DNA of 64,000 nt from Richelia sinica FACHB-800 (GTDB lineage Bacteria; Cyanobacteriota; Cyanobacteriia; Cyanobacteriales; Nostocaceae), in NCBI RefSeq assembly GCF_014698825.1, contig NZ_JACJTT010000015.1:44695-108694 (forward strand), given 5' to 3'. The position numbers were made by a program, and so were the translations under genes. The notes under the pieces were generated by a model that ran no database searches, was not told where the DNA came from, and saw only the letters and a program-made list of their open reading frames with translations. Position 1 is the stretch's first letter; each line of letters begins with the position of its first letter. This document shows, in pieces, positions 1 through 8,099 of this stretch.

Positions 1-40
1 TTTGCGTCTTGGCGCGAAAAAATATGGAATTTATTTAAAG

Positions 41-85
41 CACGTAATATTATAAATTGTGTATTTAGGGTACGTAATATTTAGC
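41..85. promoter_or_regulatory. Two direct copies of an ACGTAATATT site, candidate MarR operators
   Basis: ACGTAATATT occurs at 42-51 and again at 72-81, exactly 30 bp apart, about three helical turns. A third copy lies just upstream of the MarR gene at 617-631. Repetition of one site at the regulator's own promoter and at a second upstream region is typical of MarR-family autoregulation. Binding by the neighbouring MarR protein is inferred. Confidence 0.45.
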
Positions 86-123
86 AAAAATCACCAATTT
101 TCATCTCAAACCCAGGAGTGATA

Positions 124-144
124 ATGGCTACTAAGAAAGATTAG
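124..144 (+). pseudogene. Six-codon ORF with a good ribosome site, possible start of a lost gene
   Basis: A strong Shine-Dalgarno-like CAGGAG lies about seven bases before an ATG that encodes only MATKKD before a TAG. The stop abuts a HIP1 octamer (144-151) and runs into the 3' end of the convergent MarR gene. With the two repeated sites upstream it looks like a regulated translation start whose coding body has been deleted. It could also be a short leader peptide or chance. Confidence 0.25.
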
Positions 145-598
145 CGATCGCTCGATTTAAAATCTGCGAAAACATCTCCCGTTCAGCAGGTGCAATCCCG
201 CGCATCGTTTCCTCCCGCACATCCGCAGCGATGGGAGGTAGCACAGTTTCTAAATCTTTACCAGCTTGGGTTAACCAAATTCTCCAAATACGGCGATCGT
301 GTGTGTCCCTTTCCCGTCGGACTAAACCCCGTTCTTCCATCCGATCTAACACACCCGTTAAAGTTCCTCCTACCTGCTGGAGTTTATCCCCAATACTAGA
401 TGTAGGTAAACCATCTTCTTGCCATAAACAGCATAACACTAGCCAGTGAAATGGAGTTAAACCTAGTGGTTCTAAGCGATCAGTAAACTTGCGTGTAATT
501 AATTGGGATAGCAATTTAATTCTATAGCCCAAGTTGTAAGGAGCTAGAACTTGTTGCCAAGATTCTAATACTGGTGAAGACTCAGATTGAGTAACCAT
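131..598 (-). CDS. MarR-family transcriptional regulator
   Basis: The protein has 155 residues, the usual length for a MarR regulator. A winged helix-turn-helix spans about residues 45-120. It includes the helix around LTPFHWLVLCCL, a recognition region TSSIGDKLQQVGGTLTGVLD and the wing signature RRERDTHDRRIW followed by a conserved LT. Such proteins act as cytoplasmic dimers that usually repress nearby genes and release DNA on binding a small ligand or on oxidation. Its own upstream region has one copy of the ACGTAATATT site, 19 bases before the ATG, and two more lie beyond its 3' end, so autoregulation is likely. The target genes are probably to the left, outside the window. The family call is firm; the ligand is unknown. 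Confidence 0.9.
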   Translation of the reverse strand: MVTQSESSPVLESWQQVLAPYNLGYRIKLLSQLITRKFTDRLEPLGLTPFHWLVLCCLWQEDGLPTSSIGDKLQQVGGTLTGVLDRMEERGLVRRERDTHDRRIWRIWLTQAGKDLETVLPPIAADVREETMRGIAPAEREMFSQILNRAIANLS

Positions 599-616
599 CG
601 GTTAAAATATTTCGCA

Positions 617-631
617 TACGTAATATTATTT
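617..631. promoter_or_regulatory. Third ACGTAATATT site, upstream of the MarR gene
   Basis: TACGTAATATTATTT sits 19 bases upstream of the MarR start codon. It shares at least ten consecutive bases with the sites at 42 and 72, and twelve with the first. The position fits an autorepression operator overlapping the promoter or leader. Confidence 0.45.
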
Positions 632-674
632 TAACTAATAGTTAACTCCTTGGCAAGATAAATTTCTCATCCCC

Positions 675-2315
675 TTATGGTAACACTTGAATGAGTTGAT
701 AGTCCCTCACTGTTCCTACTACCCGATGAGGTCGAGATAAATCCGGGAGTGGTTGTGTATATACCCAAGTATAGCTAGCACCTGGGATTTGAGAAATAGA
801 GTTAACTCGTTTCAAAGCCTGAGGAGTATAAAAATAGATGAGAACAGAGTCTTTTCCTTCATTCTCTACAGCATAAATTTGATGATTACGAAGAATTTCT
901 GCTATATCTGCACGCTGAAAAAATGTCCGCAAATCAGGGTTTAAATCACCTAATAATCCTAAGCTGCCAGCCGCTGCCAGAGAAAACCAACCAGTCATCA
1001 ACCAAGCTGCTATCCAGTAATTTTTGGTGAGAAATTTCTGTTGGAAATTGACTCTACTTATCCATACTGCCAGAGGTAGTAAGCAAGCCAAACCTGTTAT
1101 TAATCCTAGAATGGCATATTGACGAATGGCTACCATAGATAGAGATAAAATCACCAGTCCGGCAATGACAAAAATTATGCCTAAAATTCCCAAGGCATAG
1201 CTAAGATTACGAGGTAAATTCCACACATATTTTTTGGTTTGATTTAATGCAGTATGACTAGTGAATCTGTTTTGATACATACTTCCTAACCAATCCAATC
1301 CCAATGCAGCCCAAAAAGCAATCCAGGGATATAACCACAGACTGTAGTGAGAAAAACGACTAGAAAATATAGTTAAGGCAAAAAATAAAATACTTGGCGC
1401 GATTACCAATAGGAAATAGTGGCGATTGTGGGGACGACGAATTAATAAAACTAGTCCAATAATTGCCAGAAAAAACCAAGGAAAGGACTTTAAAGGAAGA
1501 TTCCACAAATAAAATGAAATGTCAGTATTATTATGTCTTTCTACACCTATCCTAATCACAAAACCTAGCAACTGACCAACGCTATCAGAACCATAACGTA
1601 ACCAGTTAAAATATAACCAAATGCCTGTGGGAATTAAACCAATTAAGAATCCCAAATAAATCATAGGGTTGGTTGAATGCCGATGCCGTCGCTGTTGCCA
1701 AATTAAGTAAGGGAATAAAGCCAGGACAGGCAGAAAAATCATAAAACTTCTAATCAAGAATCCCAACCCTATACTCAATCCGGCAATAAAGGCTAATACG
1801 TGCTTATTTTGGGGATATATTTCTGCTTTGAGTAATGCTAAAATCCCGCCAAATATTAATAACATTGTCGCCATGTCTGGTGTTGATAAGCGACAATATT
1901 GCAACCAAAGATACTCTACATATAAAATTGCTACAGATAGATAAGCCAATCTTGGATTTAAGATGATTTTGCCGATTTCATAAATAATAAAAATGCAGCC
2001 AATGCCAGCAAGAAAGGCAGGTAATCTAGCAACACTATCACTCACACCAAACAGATGAAAAAAAATAGCTAGCAGCCAATAAAAACCTGGTGTTTTATGA
2101 TGGGCTTGTCCCCAAGGTGCTATCCAGTCACCAGACTCAAACATTTCCCGCGATCGCCACCCATAGAGTCCTTCATCGTGAGCCATCAAACTCGTCTCAC
2201 CAGAACTAAATAGTAATAAAGGTAGTATCCAAATTAACAAACTACATTGAGGAAATTTTTGCAGAAAGGAGATGATTTGGTGAATAGGTGTAATGAATCG
2301 ATATTTAGACAACAT
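675..2315 (-). CDS. GT39/ArnT-like membrane glycosyltransferase
   Basis: This is a 546-residue multi-pass membrane protein with about twelve hydrophobic segments. The first periplasmic loop carries the acidic motif HDEGLYGWRS (about residues 46-55), followed by HHKTPGFYW. This is the catalytic signature of the PMT/ArnT superfamily, which transfers sugars from polyprenyl-phosphate donors on the outer face of the inner membrane. The soluble C-terminus after the last membrane helix is short. The gene is divergent from the methyltransferase at 2455 and stands apart from the polysaccharide cluster. The acceptor (lipid A-like glycolipid, protein or polysaccharide) cannot be read from the sequence. 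Confidence 0.85.
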   Translation of the reverse strand: MLSKYRFITPIHQIISFLQKFPQCSLLIWILPLLLFSSGETSLMAHDEGLYGWRSREMFESGDWIAPWGQAHHKTPGFYWLLAIFFHLFGVSDSVARLPAFLAGIGCIFIIYEIGKIILNPRLAYLSVAILYVEYLWLQYCRLSTPDMATMLLIFGGILALLKAEIYPQNKHVLAFIAGLSIGLGFLIRSFMIFLPVLALFPYLIWQQRRHRHSTNPMIYLGFLIGLIPTGIWLYFNWLRYGSDSVGQLLGFVIRIGVERHNNTDISFYLWNLPLKSFPWFFLAIIGLVLLIRRPHNRHYFLLVIAPSILFFALTIFSSRFSHYSLWLYPWIAFWAALGLDWLGSMYQNRFTSHTALNQTKKYVWNLPRNLSYALGILGIIFVIAGLVILSLSMVAIRQYAILGLITGLACLLPLAVWISRVNFQQKFLTKNYWIAAWLMTGWFSLAAAGSLGLLGDLNPDLRTFFQRADIAEILRNHQIYAVENEGKDSVLIYFYTPQALKRVNSISQIPGASYTWVYTQPLPDLSRPHRVVGTVRDYQLIQVLP

Positions 2316-2454
2316 TATATAAATGAGAATTGCAAATAAATGTCTGAGAAATTTAGCGAAACCCTTAGGTAAAATGAATGTAGGTTAGTATACAAAAAAA
2401 AGACGCTTCTTGCTAGCCACAATTTAGTCCTATAATTTACCTGAACCACAATTT

Positions 2455-3129
2455 ATGCTGCTTCGTCCCGATCAACGGCTTAAGTTAGATGACTCAGACG
2501 ACAAATTATTTTATGCTTATCCACGTTTTGTCACCCATGTCGATGTAGGTTTTATTCAACAATTAACAGATTTATATCGTCAGTTACTGAAACCAGACAC
2601 TCGGATATTAGACATGATGAGTAGTTGGGTTTCCCATCTTCCTCCAGAGATAAATTTTGCTCATGTAGAAGGACATGGACTCAATGATGAAGAATTAGCA
2701 CGCAACCCACGTTTAAATCATTATTTTGTCCAAGACATCAATGCTAACCCCCAGCTACCTTTATCTGATCAAAGTTTCGATGCAGTGATCAATTGTGTTT
2801 CCGTACAGTATATACAATATCCAGAAGCAGTATTTGCAGAAGTGCATCGCATCTTAAAACCTGGGGGGATAGCTATTTTCAGTTTTTCTAATCGGATGTT
2901 TTTTCACAAAGCGATTCAGGCTTGGCGGGATAGTTCGGAAGCTGCCAGAGTAGAATTAGTGAAACGTTATTTTGCTTCAGTATCGGGATTTAGTACCCCT
3001 AAGGTGATTGCTAATCAGCCAAGCGCACCAGTTTTTTTACAATGGTTGGGTGTACCCGGAGGAGATCCCTTTTATGCCGTGATGGCTGAACGCGCAGCTA
3101 CCAATAATGATCAAAAGGTAAATTTTTAG
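2455..3129 (+). CDS. Class I SAM-dependent methyltransferase
   Basis: The 224-residue protein has a Methyltransf_11-like core. The usual glycine-rich motif I is replaced by TRILDMMSSWVSHLP near residue 55. Motif IV-like FDAVINCVSVQYIQYP (about 115-130) and the post-motif LKPGGIAIFSFSNRMF (about 145-160) are clear. This variant, DMMSSW in place of DxGxG, is known in a family of cyanobacterial and proteobacterial methyltransferases of unknown substrate. It starts at an ATG, 139 bp from the divergent glycosyltransferase, and is followed by the lipoprotein gene after 64 bp. Confidence 0.8.
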   Translation: MLLRPDQRLKLDDSDDKLFYAYPRFVTHVDVGFIQQLTDLYRQLLKPDTRILDMMSSWVSHLPPEINFAHVEGHGLNDEELARNPRLNHYFVQDINANPQLPLSDQSFDAVINCVSVQYIQYPEAVFAEVHRILKPGGIAIFSFSNRMFFHKAIQAWRDSSEAARVELVKRYFASVSGFSTPKVIANQPSAPVFLQWLGVPGGDPFYAVMAERAATNNDQKVNF

Positions 3130-3193
3130 GGCTGATGGTTACCATAGAGCAGATAATTGCCTCAAAGCTTTAAGTGTATAGGAGAAAGCAAAC

Positions 3194-3703
3194 GTGTTTT
3201 TAACTCGTGGGCGAAAAATGGTAGCTGCTATGCTACTTTCCGTGTTACTACTGACAACAGCTTGTTCTACAAAAGCACCTAGTCGATTTGATCAAGCACA
3301 ACAAGAAAGTAGTAGACAAACTAGTGGTCAAGCCGTTGCTAAAAATGCGACTCAAGGTAGCAAATTAAACAAATTCTTCCCTGATGAGGGAGATGGCTAT
3401 GACCGAGTTTACGTACAAGAGAAAAAAGGTTTTTCAGAAGCGAATTTGAAAAAAGATGGCAAAGTGGTGGCCCAACTGGCAATTTCTGATACTACTAGCA
3501 CCCCAGGAGTAGCGTCAAAATATGCCAACAGCACTGAGAAAATTGGTGGTTATCCATCTGTGACTACTGGTAAAACGCAGACATCTGTTTTAGTTGGCAA
3601 ATATCAAGTCAAGGCTATTTCTAAAGATCCCACATTTACAGCCAGCGATCGCGCTACTTGGTTAGAAAAGTTTGACCTCAGTGGTCTAGGGAAATTGAAA
3701 TAA
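3194..3703 (+). CDS. Small putative lipoprotein, unknown function
   Basis: The gene starts with GTG after a strong AGGAGAAAG ribosome site. The 169-residue product begins with a basic N-region and a hydrophobic stretch ending LLLTTACS, so lipidation at about Cys24 is likely, although the residue three positions before the cysteine is Thr rather than the usual Leu. The rest is soluble, lysine- and serine-rich, and has no domain I recognise. It lies 44 bp before the gene at 3748 on the same strand, so the two may be cotranscribed. Confidence 0.7.
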   Translation: MFLTRGRKMVAAMLLSVLLLTTACSTKAPSRFDQAQQESSRQTSGQAVAKNATQGSKLNKFFPDEGDGYDRVYVQEKKGFSEANLKKDGKVVAQLAISDTTSTPGVASKYANSTEKIGGYPSVTTGKTQTSVLVGKYQVKAISKDPTFTASDRATWLEKFDLSGLGKLK

Positions 3704-3747
3704 CATCTATCGCCAATATTAATTAAAACTCAAGTTAGGAGATTTTT

Positions 3748-4635
3748 GTGAGCAAACCGATTTTCGAGTTAGTTGACCAACTACCTACTAGTGGTCTAAC
3801 GATTTCTTTATTAAATGCTTTAGATTTTATTGCTCCGGGGGAATGGCAAAATACAGTTGGTTTTGTCAATACCATTAAAACCGTTACTGGTGAAACCGAC
3901 GAAAGTTTAATTCAACAAATTGGTGATAGAGCAGTTTATTTATTTAACGATCGCTCTCAAGGATACCAGACAGCATTGTGGCTTTATCAAACCGTTGATG
4001 GTACAGATAAAGCTCTAGGTGCAGCAGCTTTGGCTAACAAGGTGGGTGAATCTATTCCTCTGTTTGGTTTCTTAAACTCCATCACTCCCAAACCAGACAA
4101 AGCACAAACCATCGATTTAACATTAAAAATTGTGGCGGAATTAATCGCCTTTTGTCAAATTAATGGTATTCCTGGTGATAGCATTGGGGATTTTGTGGGC
4201 GCTTTGGGTGAATATGGAGGTGAGTCCCTCATCCGCATGGTGGCTTTAGTCTGCGTTGATGGTGTACTTCCCCTTGGCCCTGATTTCATCACCAAATCAT
4301 TAAGTTTACTCAGTCAGATGAATCCCCAAGAGTTAGACCAAAACCCGACTTTCCGAACCATTAAAGATACCATTCCTGGTAGTAGCACAGGTGGCAAATT
4401 AGACTTTCTGGGTCAAAGTGTAGACTCGGTGAAAGGTTGGATGAATGGTATTGTTGCAGCCAATGCCTTAACAGCGCAAAATGTCCTTGGTCACTTAAAA
4501 GGATTTTTAGATTTCGCTGACGATAAATTAGATTATGTCGCAGCTTTCTTAGATGTGTCTACCAATTACTATGAACACACCGGGACACAAACTTTAGCTA
4601 GACGCTTAATTGAAAGAGCCGTAGCAGAAATTTAA
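3748..4635 (+). CDS. Conserved hypothetical protein, unknown function
   Basis: The gene uses GTG, preceded by TTAGGAGA. The 295-residue product is largely alpha-helical and neutral, with no clear signal peptide and no catalytic motif I can name. It contains mildly hydrophobic helices around residues 155-185 (LIRMVALVCVDGVLPLGPDF) that might be buried or membrane-associated. Its position between a lipoprotein and a PAP2 phosphatase gives no firm functional hint. The intact length, good ribosome site and ordinary codon use argue that it is a real gene. Confidence 0.65.
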   Translation: MSKPIFELVDQLPTSGLTISLLNALDFIAPGEWQNTVGFVNTIKTVTGETDESLIQQIGDRAVYLFNDRSQGYQTALWLYQTVDGTDKALGAAALANKVGESIPLFGFLNSITPKPDKAQTIDLTLKIVAELIAFCQINGIPGDSIGDFVGALGEYGGESLIRMVALVCVDGVLPLGPDFITKSLSLLSQMNPQELDQNPTFRTIKDTIPGSSTGGKLDFLGQSVDSVKGWMNGIVAANALTAQNVLGHLKGFLDFADDKLDYVAAFLDVSTNYYEHTGTQTLARRLIERAVAEI

Positions 4636-4752
4636 GATTGGCTGATTGGTCAGGTAGTCAGTTGGTGATGATTTTTGATTCATACTGACTACTGAACTGA
4701 ATATCTATCAAGGTTGCTATATTGGGTTTTTCTTAATCCGATATAGACTTTT

Positions 4753-5328
4753 ATGTCTTGGTTGAAAACCCTACCTGCTGCTATCATCGCTTGTTACTGT
4801 ACCATGTTCGCTCCCCAAGCGATCGCACAAACCGTTGACAAGGATGTATCTCGATTCATCTCTGGTGGTGGGACAGCAATTTATTTAGGCGCTGGTACAC
4901 TTTTACCCCTATTCACAGATGGTAAACAAGGGGTACAGCGTTCTCTCCGCACATTCGACTCCCTCGGAACCAGCACCTTACTTTGTATTAGCTTAAAAGA
5001 AATTACCGATGTCCAAAGACCAGACTCAGACTCCCGTGATAGTTTCCCTAGTTGTCATGCTACAGCAGCCTTCGCTGTTGCAACTATGCAGAGCCACTAT
5101 CACCCAGAGTCTGCTATCCTGTGGTATTCTGGCGCGACACTGATTTCTTATTCCCGACTTAATCTCAATCGTCATCGTCTGGCCGAAGTTTTAGCAGGAG
5201 CCGCTTTAGGATATCTCACTGCTAAATTAGAGTTAAGTCAAAAGCATGGATTAATACTATTTCCGCTAATTAGCAGTGGTAGTTCGGGTGAATCCATTGT
5301 TGGGATGCAGATAGTAGGCTCTTTTTAA
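4753..5328 (+). CDS. PAP2-superfamily phosphatase, exported
   Basis: The 191-residue protein has an N-terminal signal peptide ending near APQAIAQ. It carries all three acid-phosphatase motifs: KEITDVQRPD (lysine and arginine-proline), FPSCHATAAF (PSxH with the catalytic histidine), and SRLNLNRHRLAEV (SRxxxxxHxxx with Glu where Asp is usual). PAP2 enzymes hydrolyse lipid phosphates, undecaprenyl diphosphate or nonspecific phosphate esters. It has few membrane helices compared with integral lipid phosphatases, so it is probably periplasmic or peripherally anchored. The Asp-to-Glu change in motif 3 is conservative. It converges with rpsU downstream. Confidence 0.8.
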   Translation: MSWLKTLPAAIIACYCTMFAPQAIAQTVDKDVSRFISGGGTAIYLGAGTLLPLFTDGKQGVQRSLRTFDSLGTSTLLCISLKEITDVQRPDSDSRDSFPSCHATAAFAVATMQSHYHPESAILWYSGATLISYSRLNLNRHRLAEVLAGAALGYLTAKLELSQKHGLILFPLISSGSSGESIVGMQIVGSF

Positions 5329-5354
5329 ACTACTCTGTCAGAACCAAGCTGTGA

Positions 5355-5552
5355 TTATCTCTTGAAGCGAGAACGTTGTTGACGACGCTGCTTGTGTCTG
5401 GCTACAGCTTTCCGCTTTTCTTTTTCTAAAGGTGTTTCAAAGTGGCGTTTTTTCCGCATATCTTGAAAAATGCCCGCCTTAGAAACTTCCCGTTTAAATC
5501 TTCTTAGCGCTGACTCTATCCCTTCATTCTCCCCCAATACTACTTGCGTCAT
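5355..5552 (-). CDS. rpsU: 30S ribosomal protein bS21
   Basis: The 65-residue basic protein has the bS21 sequence: an N-terminal [20 protein letters not shown] segment, [15 protein letters not shown] and an Arg/Lys-rich tail. bS21 binds the small-subunit platform near the anti-Shine-Dalgarno sequence and helps initiation. The ribosome site AAGGAGG is very strong. It lies 191 bp downstream of the RRM RNA-binding protein gene on the same strand. This arrangement is known from Anabaena, where rbpA1 and rpsU form a cold-regulated cluster, so cold control is likely here. Confidence 0.95.
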   Translation of the reverse strand: MTQVVLGENEGIESALRRFKREVSKAGIFQDMRKKRHFETPLEKEKRKAVARHKQRRQQRSRFKR

Positions 5553-5743
5553 TCGGATTCCTCCTTTCCTGGATGAGTTGTTGCGTGTAAGTACAGTTGT
5601 TATGCGGTAGCTTTCCCTCCGATGAGAGTGATATTTTCATTACCGCCAATCTGCACTAGGGATAAAATAAAATGTCCAGCAGCATTCAGCCAAAGACTGT
5701 ATCTGCTGGAAATTTTAGATATTAAAAAAGTTTAAAAAAGCTT

Positions 5744-6061
5744 TTAGTAACGACCGCCACCACCACCGCGGTTGCTACGGCTATTGCCACCCCAACCACC
5801 GCGAGAGGGGCTTCTTTCTTCACGAGGTTTAGCTTTGTTTACTTTTAAATCGCGTCCCATCCATTCAGCGCCATCGAGAGCTTCAATCGCAGCTGTTTCT
5901 TCAGCTTCGGAAGACATTTCTACAAAGGCGAAGCCACGAGGACGACCTGTTTCCCTGTCTGTAGGTAATTGTACTCGGCTTACAGTGCCGTACTCAGCAA
6001 AAGCCATCTTGAGGTCTTCAGATGTTACCTGATAAGACAAGTTTCCGACATAAATTGACAT
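5744..6061 (-). CDS. rbpA: Cyanobacterial RRM RNA-binding protein with glycine-rich tail
   Basis: The 105-residue protein has one RNA recognition motif. RNP2 is IYVGNLSY at residues 3-10 and RNP1 is RGFAFVEM at about 43-50. An Arg/Gly/Ser-rich tail follows from about residue 80. Glycine-rich cyanobacterial Rbp proteins are cytoplasmic RNA chaperones that are mostly cold-induced and are linked to mRNA localisation and stability. The gene precedes rpsU as in Anabaena rbpA1-rpsU. It is translated from TTAGGAGAGCGGAT before the ATG and has a roughly 100-nt leader, consistent with post-transcriptional cold regulation. The symbol follows that context. Confidence 0.9.
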   Translation of the reverse strand: MSIYVGNLSYQVTSEDLKMAFAEYGTVSRVQLPTDRETGRPRGFAFVEMSSEAEETAAIEALDGAEWMGRDLKVNKAKPREERSPSRGGWGGNSRSNRGGGGGRY

Positions 6062-6171
6062 ATCCGCTCTCCTAAATCAGAGGATGTAGAGATTTAGATT
6101 CGGAGAGACGCATTTAAAAATCATAAAAACGACCTACTCAACCGAAAATAATCCTTATGCCCTCAAGTATA
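6062..6171 (-). promoter_or_regulatory. Putative rbp promoter and 5' leader
   Basis: A TATACT hexamer on the minus strand at 6171-6166 would start transcription about 100 nt before the rbp ATG, giving a long leader that ends in a strong ribosome site. No good -35 box is visible. Long 5' leaders that control expression in the cold are known for Anabaena rbp genes. The exact start here is inferred. Confidence 0.4.
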
Positions 6172-6547
6172 GCACTGGTTTTTAAATTGAATTCGTAACG
6201 AGTTACATTTTCTCATAAATGTAGATTGAAAATCTGAAAAGCAAGAATTTGTAACAGTATATACATTTTGTACCATGAATTTTAGCGTTAAAAATATGTC
6301 TGCGGAAAGAGGTCAATTTTGTGTTTTTTCTCTCCAAGCTTCTGCAAGCTTCTTTTTCTGGGCATTGGTGATTGAAAATGTGAGCCAGTATCACGCAAAG
6401 ACGTGATTTAATTATGTAATTTTACTGTTAAACTCACGTAAAAGCGCAAACTTGTGTCTAGTGCCAGCAGGTTTACCTATAGACGCTTCCTATAACCTAT
6501 TGAGCAGGGTGCGGGAAAACACATATTGAATTTCTGAAGAGGTCTAA
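6172..6547. other. Non-coding gap between cysQ and the rbp promoter
   Basis: A 63-codon minus-strand frame at 6203-6394 has no recognisable domain and no ribosome site and is probably not a gene. I see no other feature in this stretch. Confidence 0.4.
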
Positions 6548-7402
6548 TTATTCAGGTACAAAATCTTCTAGAATTTTCGCTGCTAAATTACACAGGTTTA
6601 TATGGTCTTGAGAATTGCTAGCTAGCAAACCACCCCATTGATTAATATCGCCGGTGTTGTATTGCAAAGGTGAATGATCAAAGTGTGTAAATTTACCACC
6701 AGCTTCAGTTAAAATTAGTTCTGGTGCTGCCATGTCCCAATCTTTGGGTGCAGATTTACCAGACAGAGAAATATAAATATTTGCTTGCTGTTCCACCAGC
6801 GCAGCAATTTTACAACCGACGCTACCTATGGATTTTTGCTGTTGGCAAGGTAAATTTTTGAGTAAAAATTCTAACTTTTGATTTCGGTGGGAACGACTCA
6901 CTACCACAACTAAATCTTCAATGCTAGGTTGAGAGGATACTTGTAATTTTTGAGAACCCGCTGCTGTTTCTACAAAAGTTCCTCCTCCTTTGGTGGCATA
7001 AAAAATCTTTTGTGCTTCTGGGATAGCAACTACTGCTAAAACTGGTCTTGTTCCTTGTACTAAAGCAATATGAATGGCATATTCCCCAGTTTTATTGATA
7101 AAGTCCCTTGTACCATCTAAGGGGTCAATAATCCATACCCACTCAGCAGGATGTTTGCCTGGTTGAGATTGATAAGTTTCTTCGCTGATATAACCAAAGT
7201 CTTGGTGACCAAAAGCAGATTGCAATGCCGATAAAATGTAGTGACTTACCGCTACATCTGCTGCTGTGACTGGTTCGTTATCTTTATATTGAATATCTAG
7301 ATGAGAGTCCTGGGCAGTGCCATGATAGTAAGAACTCAATAACTTAGCTGCACCCCAACCGATTTGACGGGTTTTTATGAGTATTTCTGGTAAATTTCTC
7401 AT
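6548..7402 (-). CDS. cysQ: 3'(2'),5'-bisphosphate nucleotidase / inositol monophosphatase family
   Basis: The 284-residue protein has the metal-binding signatures of the IMPase/CysQ superfamily. EPVTAADVAVS is near residue 43, WVWIIDPLDGTRDF near 90-103, and SAPKDWDMAAPELILTEAGG near 215-235. CysQ hydrolyses 3'-phosphoadenosine 5'-phosphate made during sulfate assimilation and also acts on some inositol phosphates, using Mg2+ and inhibited by Li+. Length fits CysQ. The start codon lies only 9 bp from the divergent small ORF at 7412. Confidence 0.85.
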   Translation of the reverse strand: MRNLPEILIKTRQIGWGAAKLLSSYYHGTAQDSHLDIQYKDNEPVTAADVAVSHYILSALQSAFGHQDFGYISEETYQSQPGKHPAEWVWIIDPLDGTRDFINKTGEYAIHIALVQGTRPVLAVVAIPEAQKIFYATKGGGTFVETAAGSQKLQVSSQPSIEDLVVVVSRSHRNQKLEFLLKNLPCQQQKSIGSVGCKIAALVEQQANIYISLSGKSAPKDWDMAAPELILTEAGGKFTHFDHSPLQYNTGDINQWGGLLASNSQDHINLCNLAAKILEDFVPE

Positions 7403-7411
7403 TTTTAATCA

Positions 7412-7621
7412 ATGATGATCCCTAAAGTATTGAGTGTGTGGTTTCGGAACAAAAGGCTATGTATGATTCTACTCGGCTTACTGTCTACATTGACAGTAGC
7501 GATCGCTTCCATAGTAGCTAGTATATATTTTTACGGTAATAACCAAAAGACTATCCCAAGAGACAACACCCACAGCCATGCCCCCAAGATGAGAAAAATG
7601 GTGTCAAAGGCTTCGCCGTGA
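7412..7621 (+). CDS. Possible small single-pass membrane protein
   Basis: A 69-codon frame encodes a basic N-terminus followed by one hydrophobic segment, about residues 17-42, and a polar basic tail. The charge pattern looks like a real membrane anchor. However, the start lies 9 bp from the cysQ start, so its promoter would have to lie inside cysQ. The frame ends in GC-rich repeat-like DNA (GGCTTCGCCGTGAGC), so the natural C-terminus may be lost. No homologue is recognised. Confidence 0.3.
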   Translation: MMIPKVLSVWFRNKRLCMILLGLLSTLTVAIASIVASIYFYGNNQKTIPRDNTHSHAPKMRKMVSKASP

Positions 7622-7855
7622 GCCTCAGCCGAACGGTTTGATGATGTATTTAATCATCAAGCACAAAAAAGGGAGTTCAGGGATTATTGGGAGAAAGTGA
7701 GACGAAAAACCTGTTACAGATGTCTGGGAACGCCGTAGGGGTGAATTACTACAGATTACACCACTTTTTGACAGATGCCCCTTGGTCAGCAAACTAGATA
7801 AATGAACGACGCTTGGAGGTAATGAACAAGTGTAGTCAAACCAGAATCAGCATAA
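7622..7855. other. Decayed DNA before the recombinase remnant
   Basis: No intact gene is visible. One frame at about 7695-7803 reads as a plausible protein piece (around KPVTDVWERRRGELLQ) that I cannot assign. The stretch may belong to the same eroded element as the recombinase remnant that follows. Confidence 0.3.
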
Positions 7856-8083
7856 CGTGAGCTAAAAGCCCATTTTTTCATTCAAGTTACTGCTGGTGAG
7901 TTAGCTTGTTTGCCTTTCGCTATTCATGCTCATATGCTGTGGCATGGAACAGGTTATTATCTGGCGAATCGAGGCATTGATACCCGAACAATTCAGAGTT
8001 ATTTGGGGTATAAAAATCTTCAGTATACTGTTCGTTACACCAAACTTGCATCTACCAAATTTCAGGGGCTTTGGGATGATTGA
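7856..8083 (+). pseudogene. C-terminal fragment of a tyrosine recombinase (phage integrase family)
   Basis: The frame has no start codon and ends with TGA at 8081-8083. It encodes the recombinase C-terminus: HAHMLWHGTGYYLANRG, DTRTIQSYLGYKNLQYT and VRYTKLASTKFQGLWDD. The final RYT holds the tyrosine nucleophile. In active family members the HxLRH box has the catalytic arginine, here replaced by Trp. The upstream half is missing and stops interrupt the frame at 7853. It is the eroded end of an integrase gene at the downstream edge of the polysaccharide locus, suggesting past element-mediated rearrangement. Confidence 0.75.
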
Positions 8084-8099
8084 TGTTTAAACCCCTTGG

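Noticed and set aside
6203..6394. 63-codon minus-strand frame between cysQ and rbp
   Set aside because: No ribosome site, no domain, and it lies in a region expected to hold the rbp promoter.
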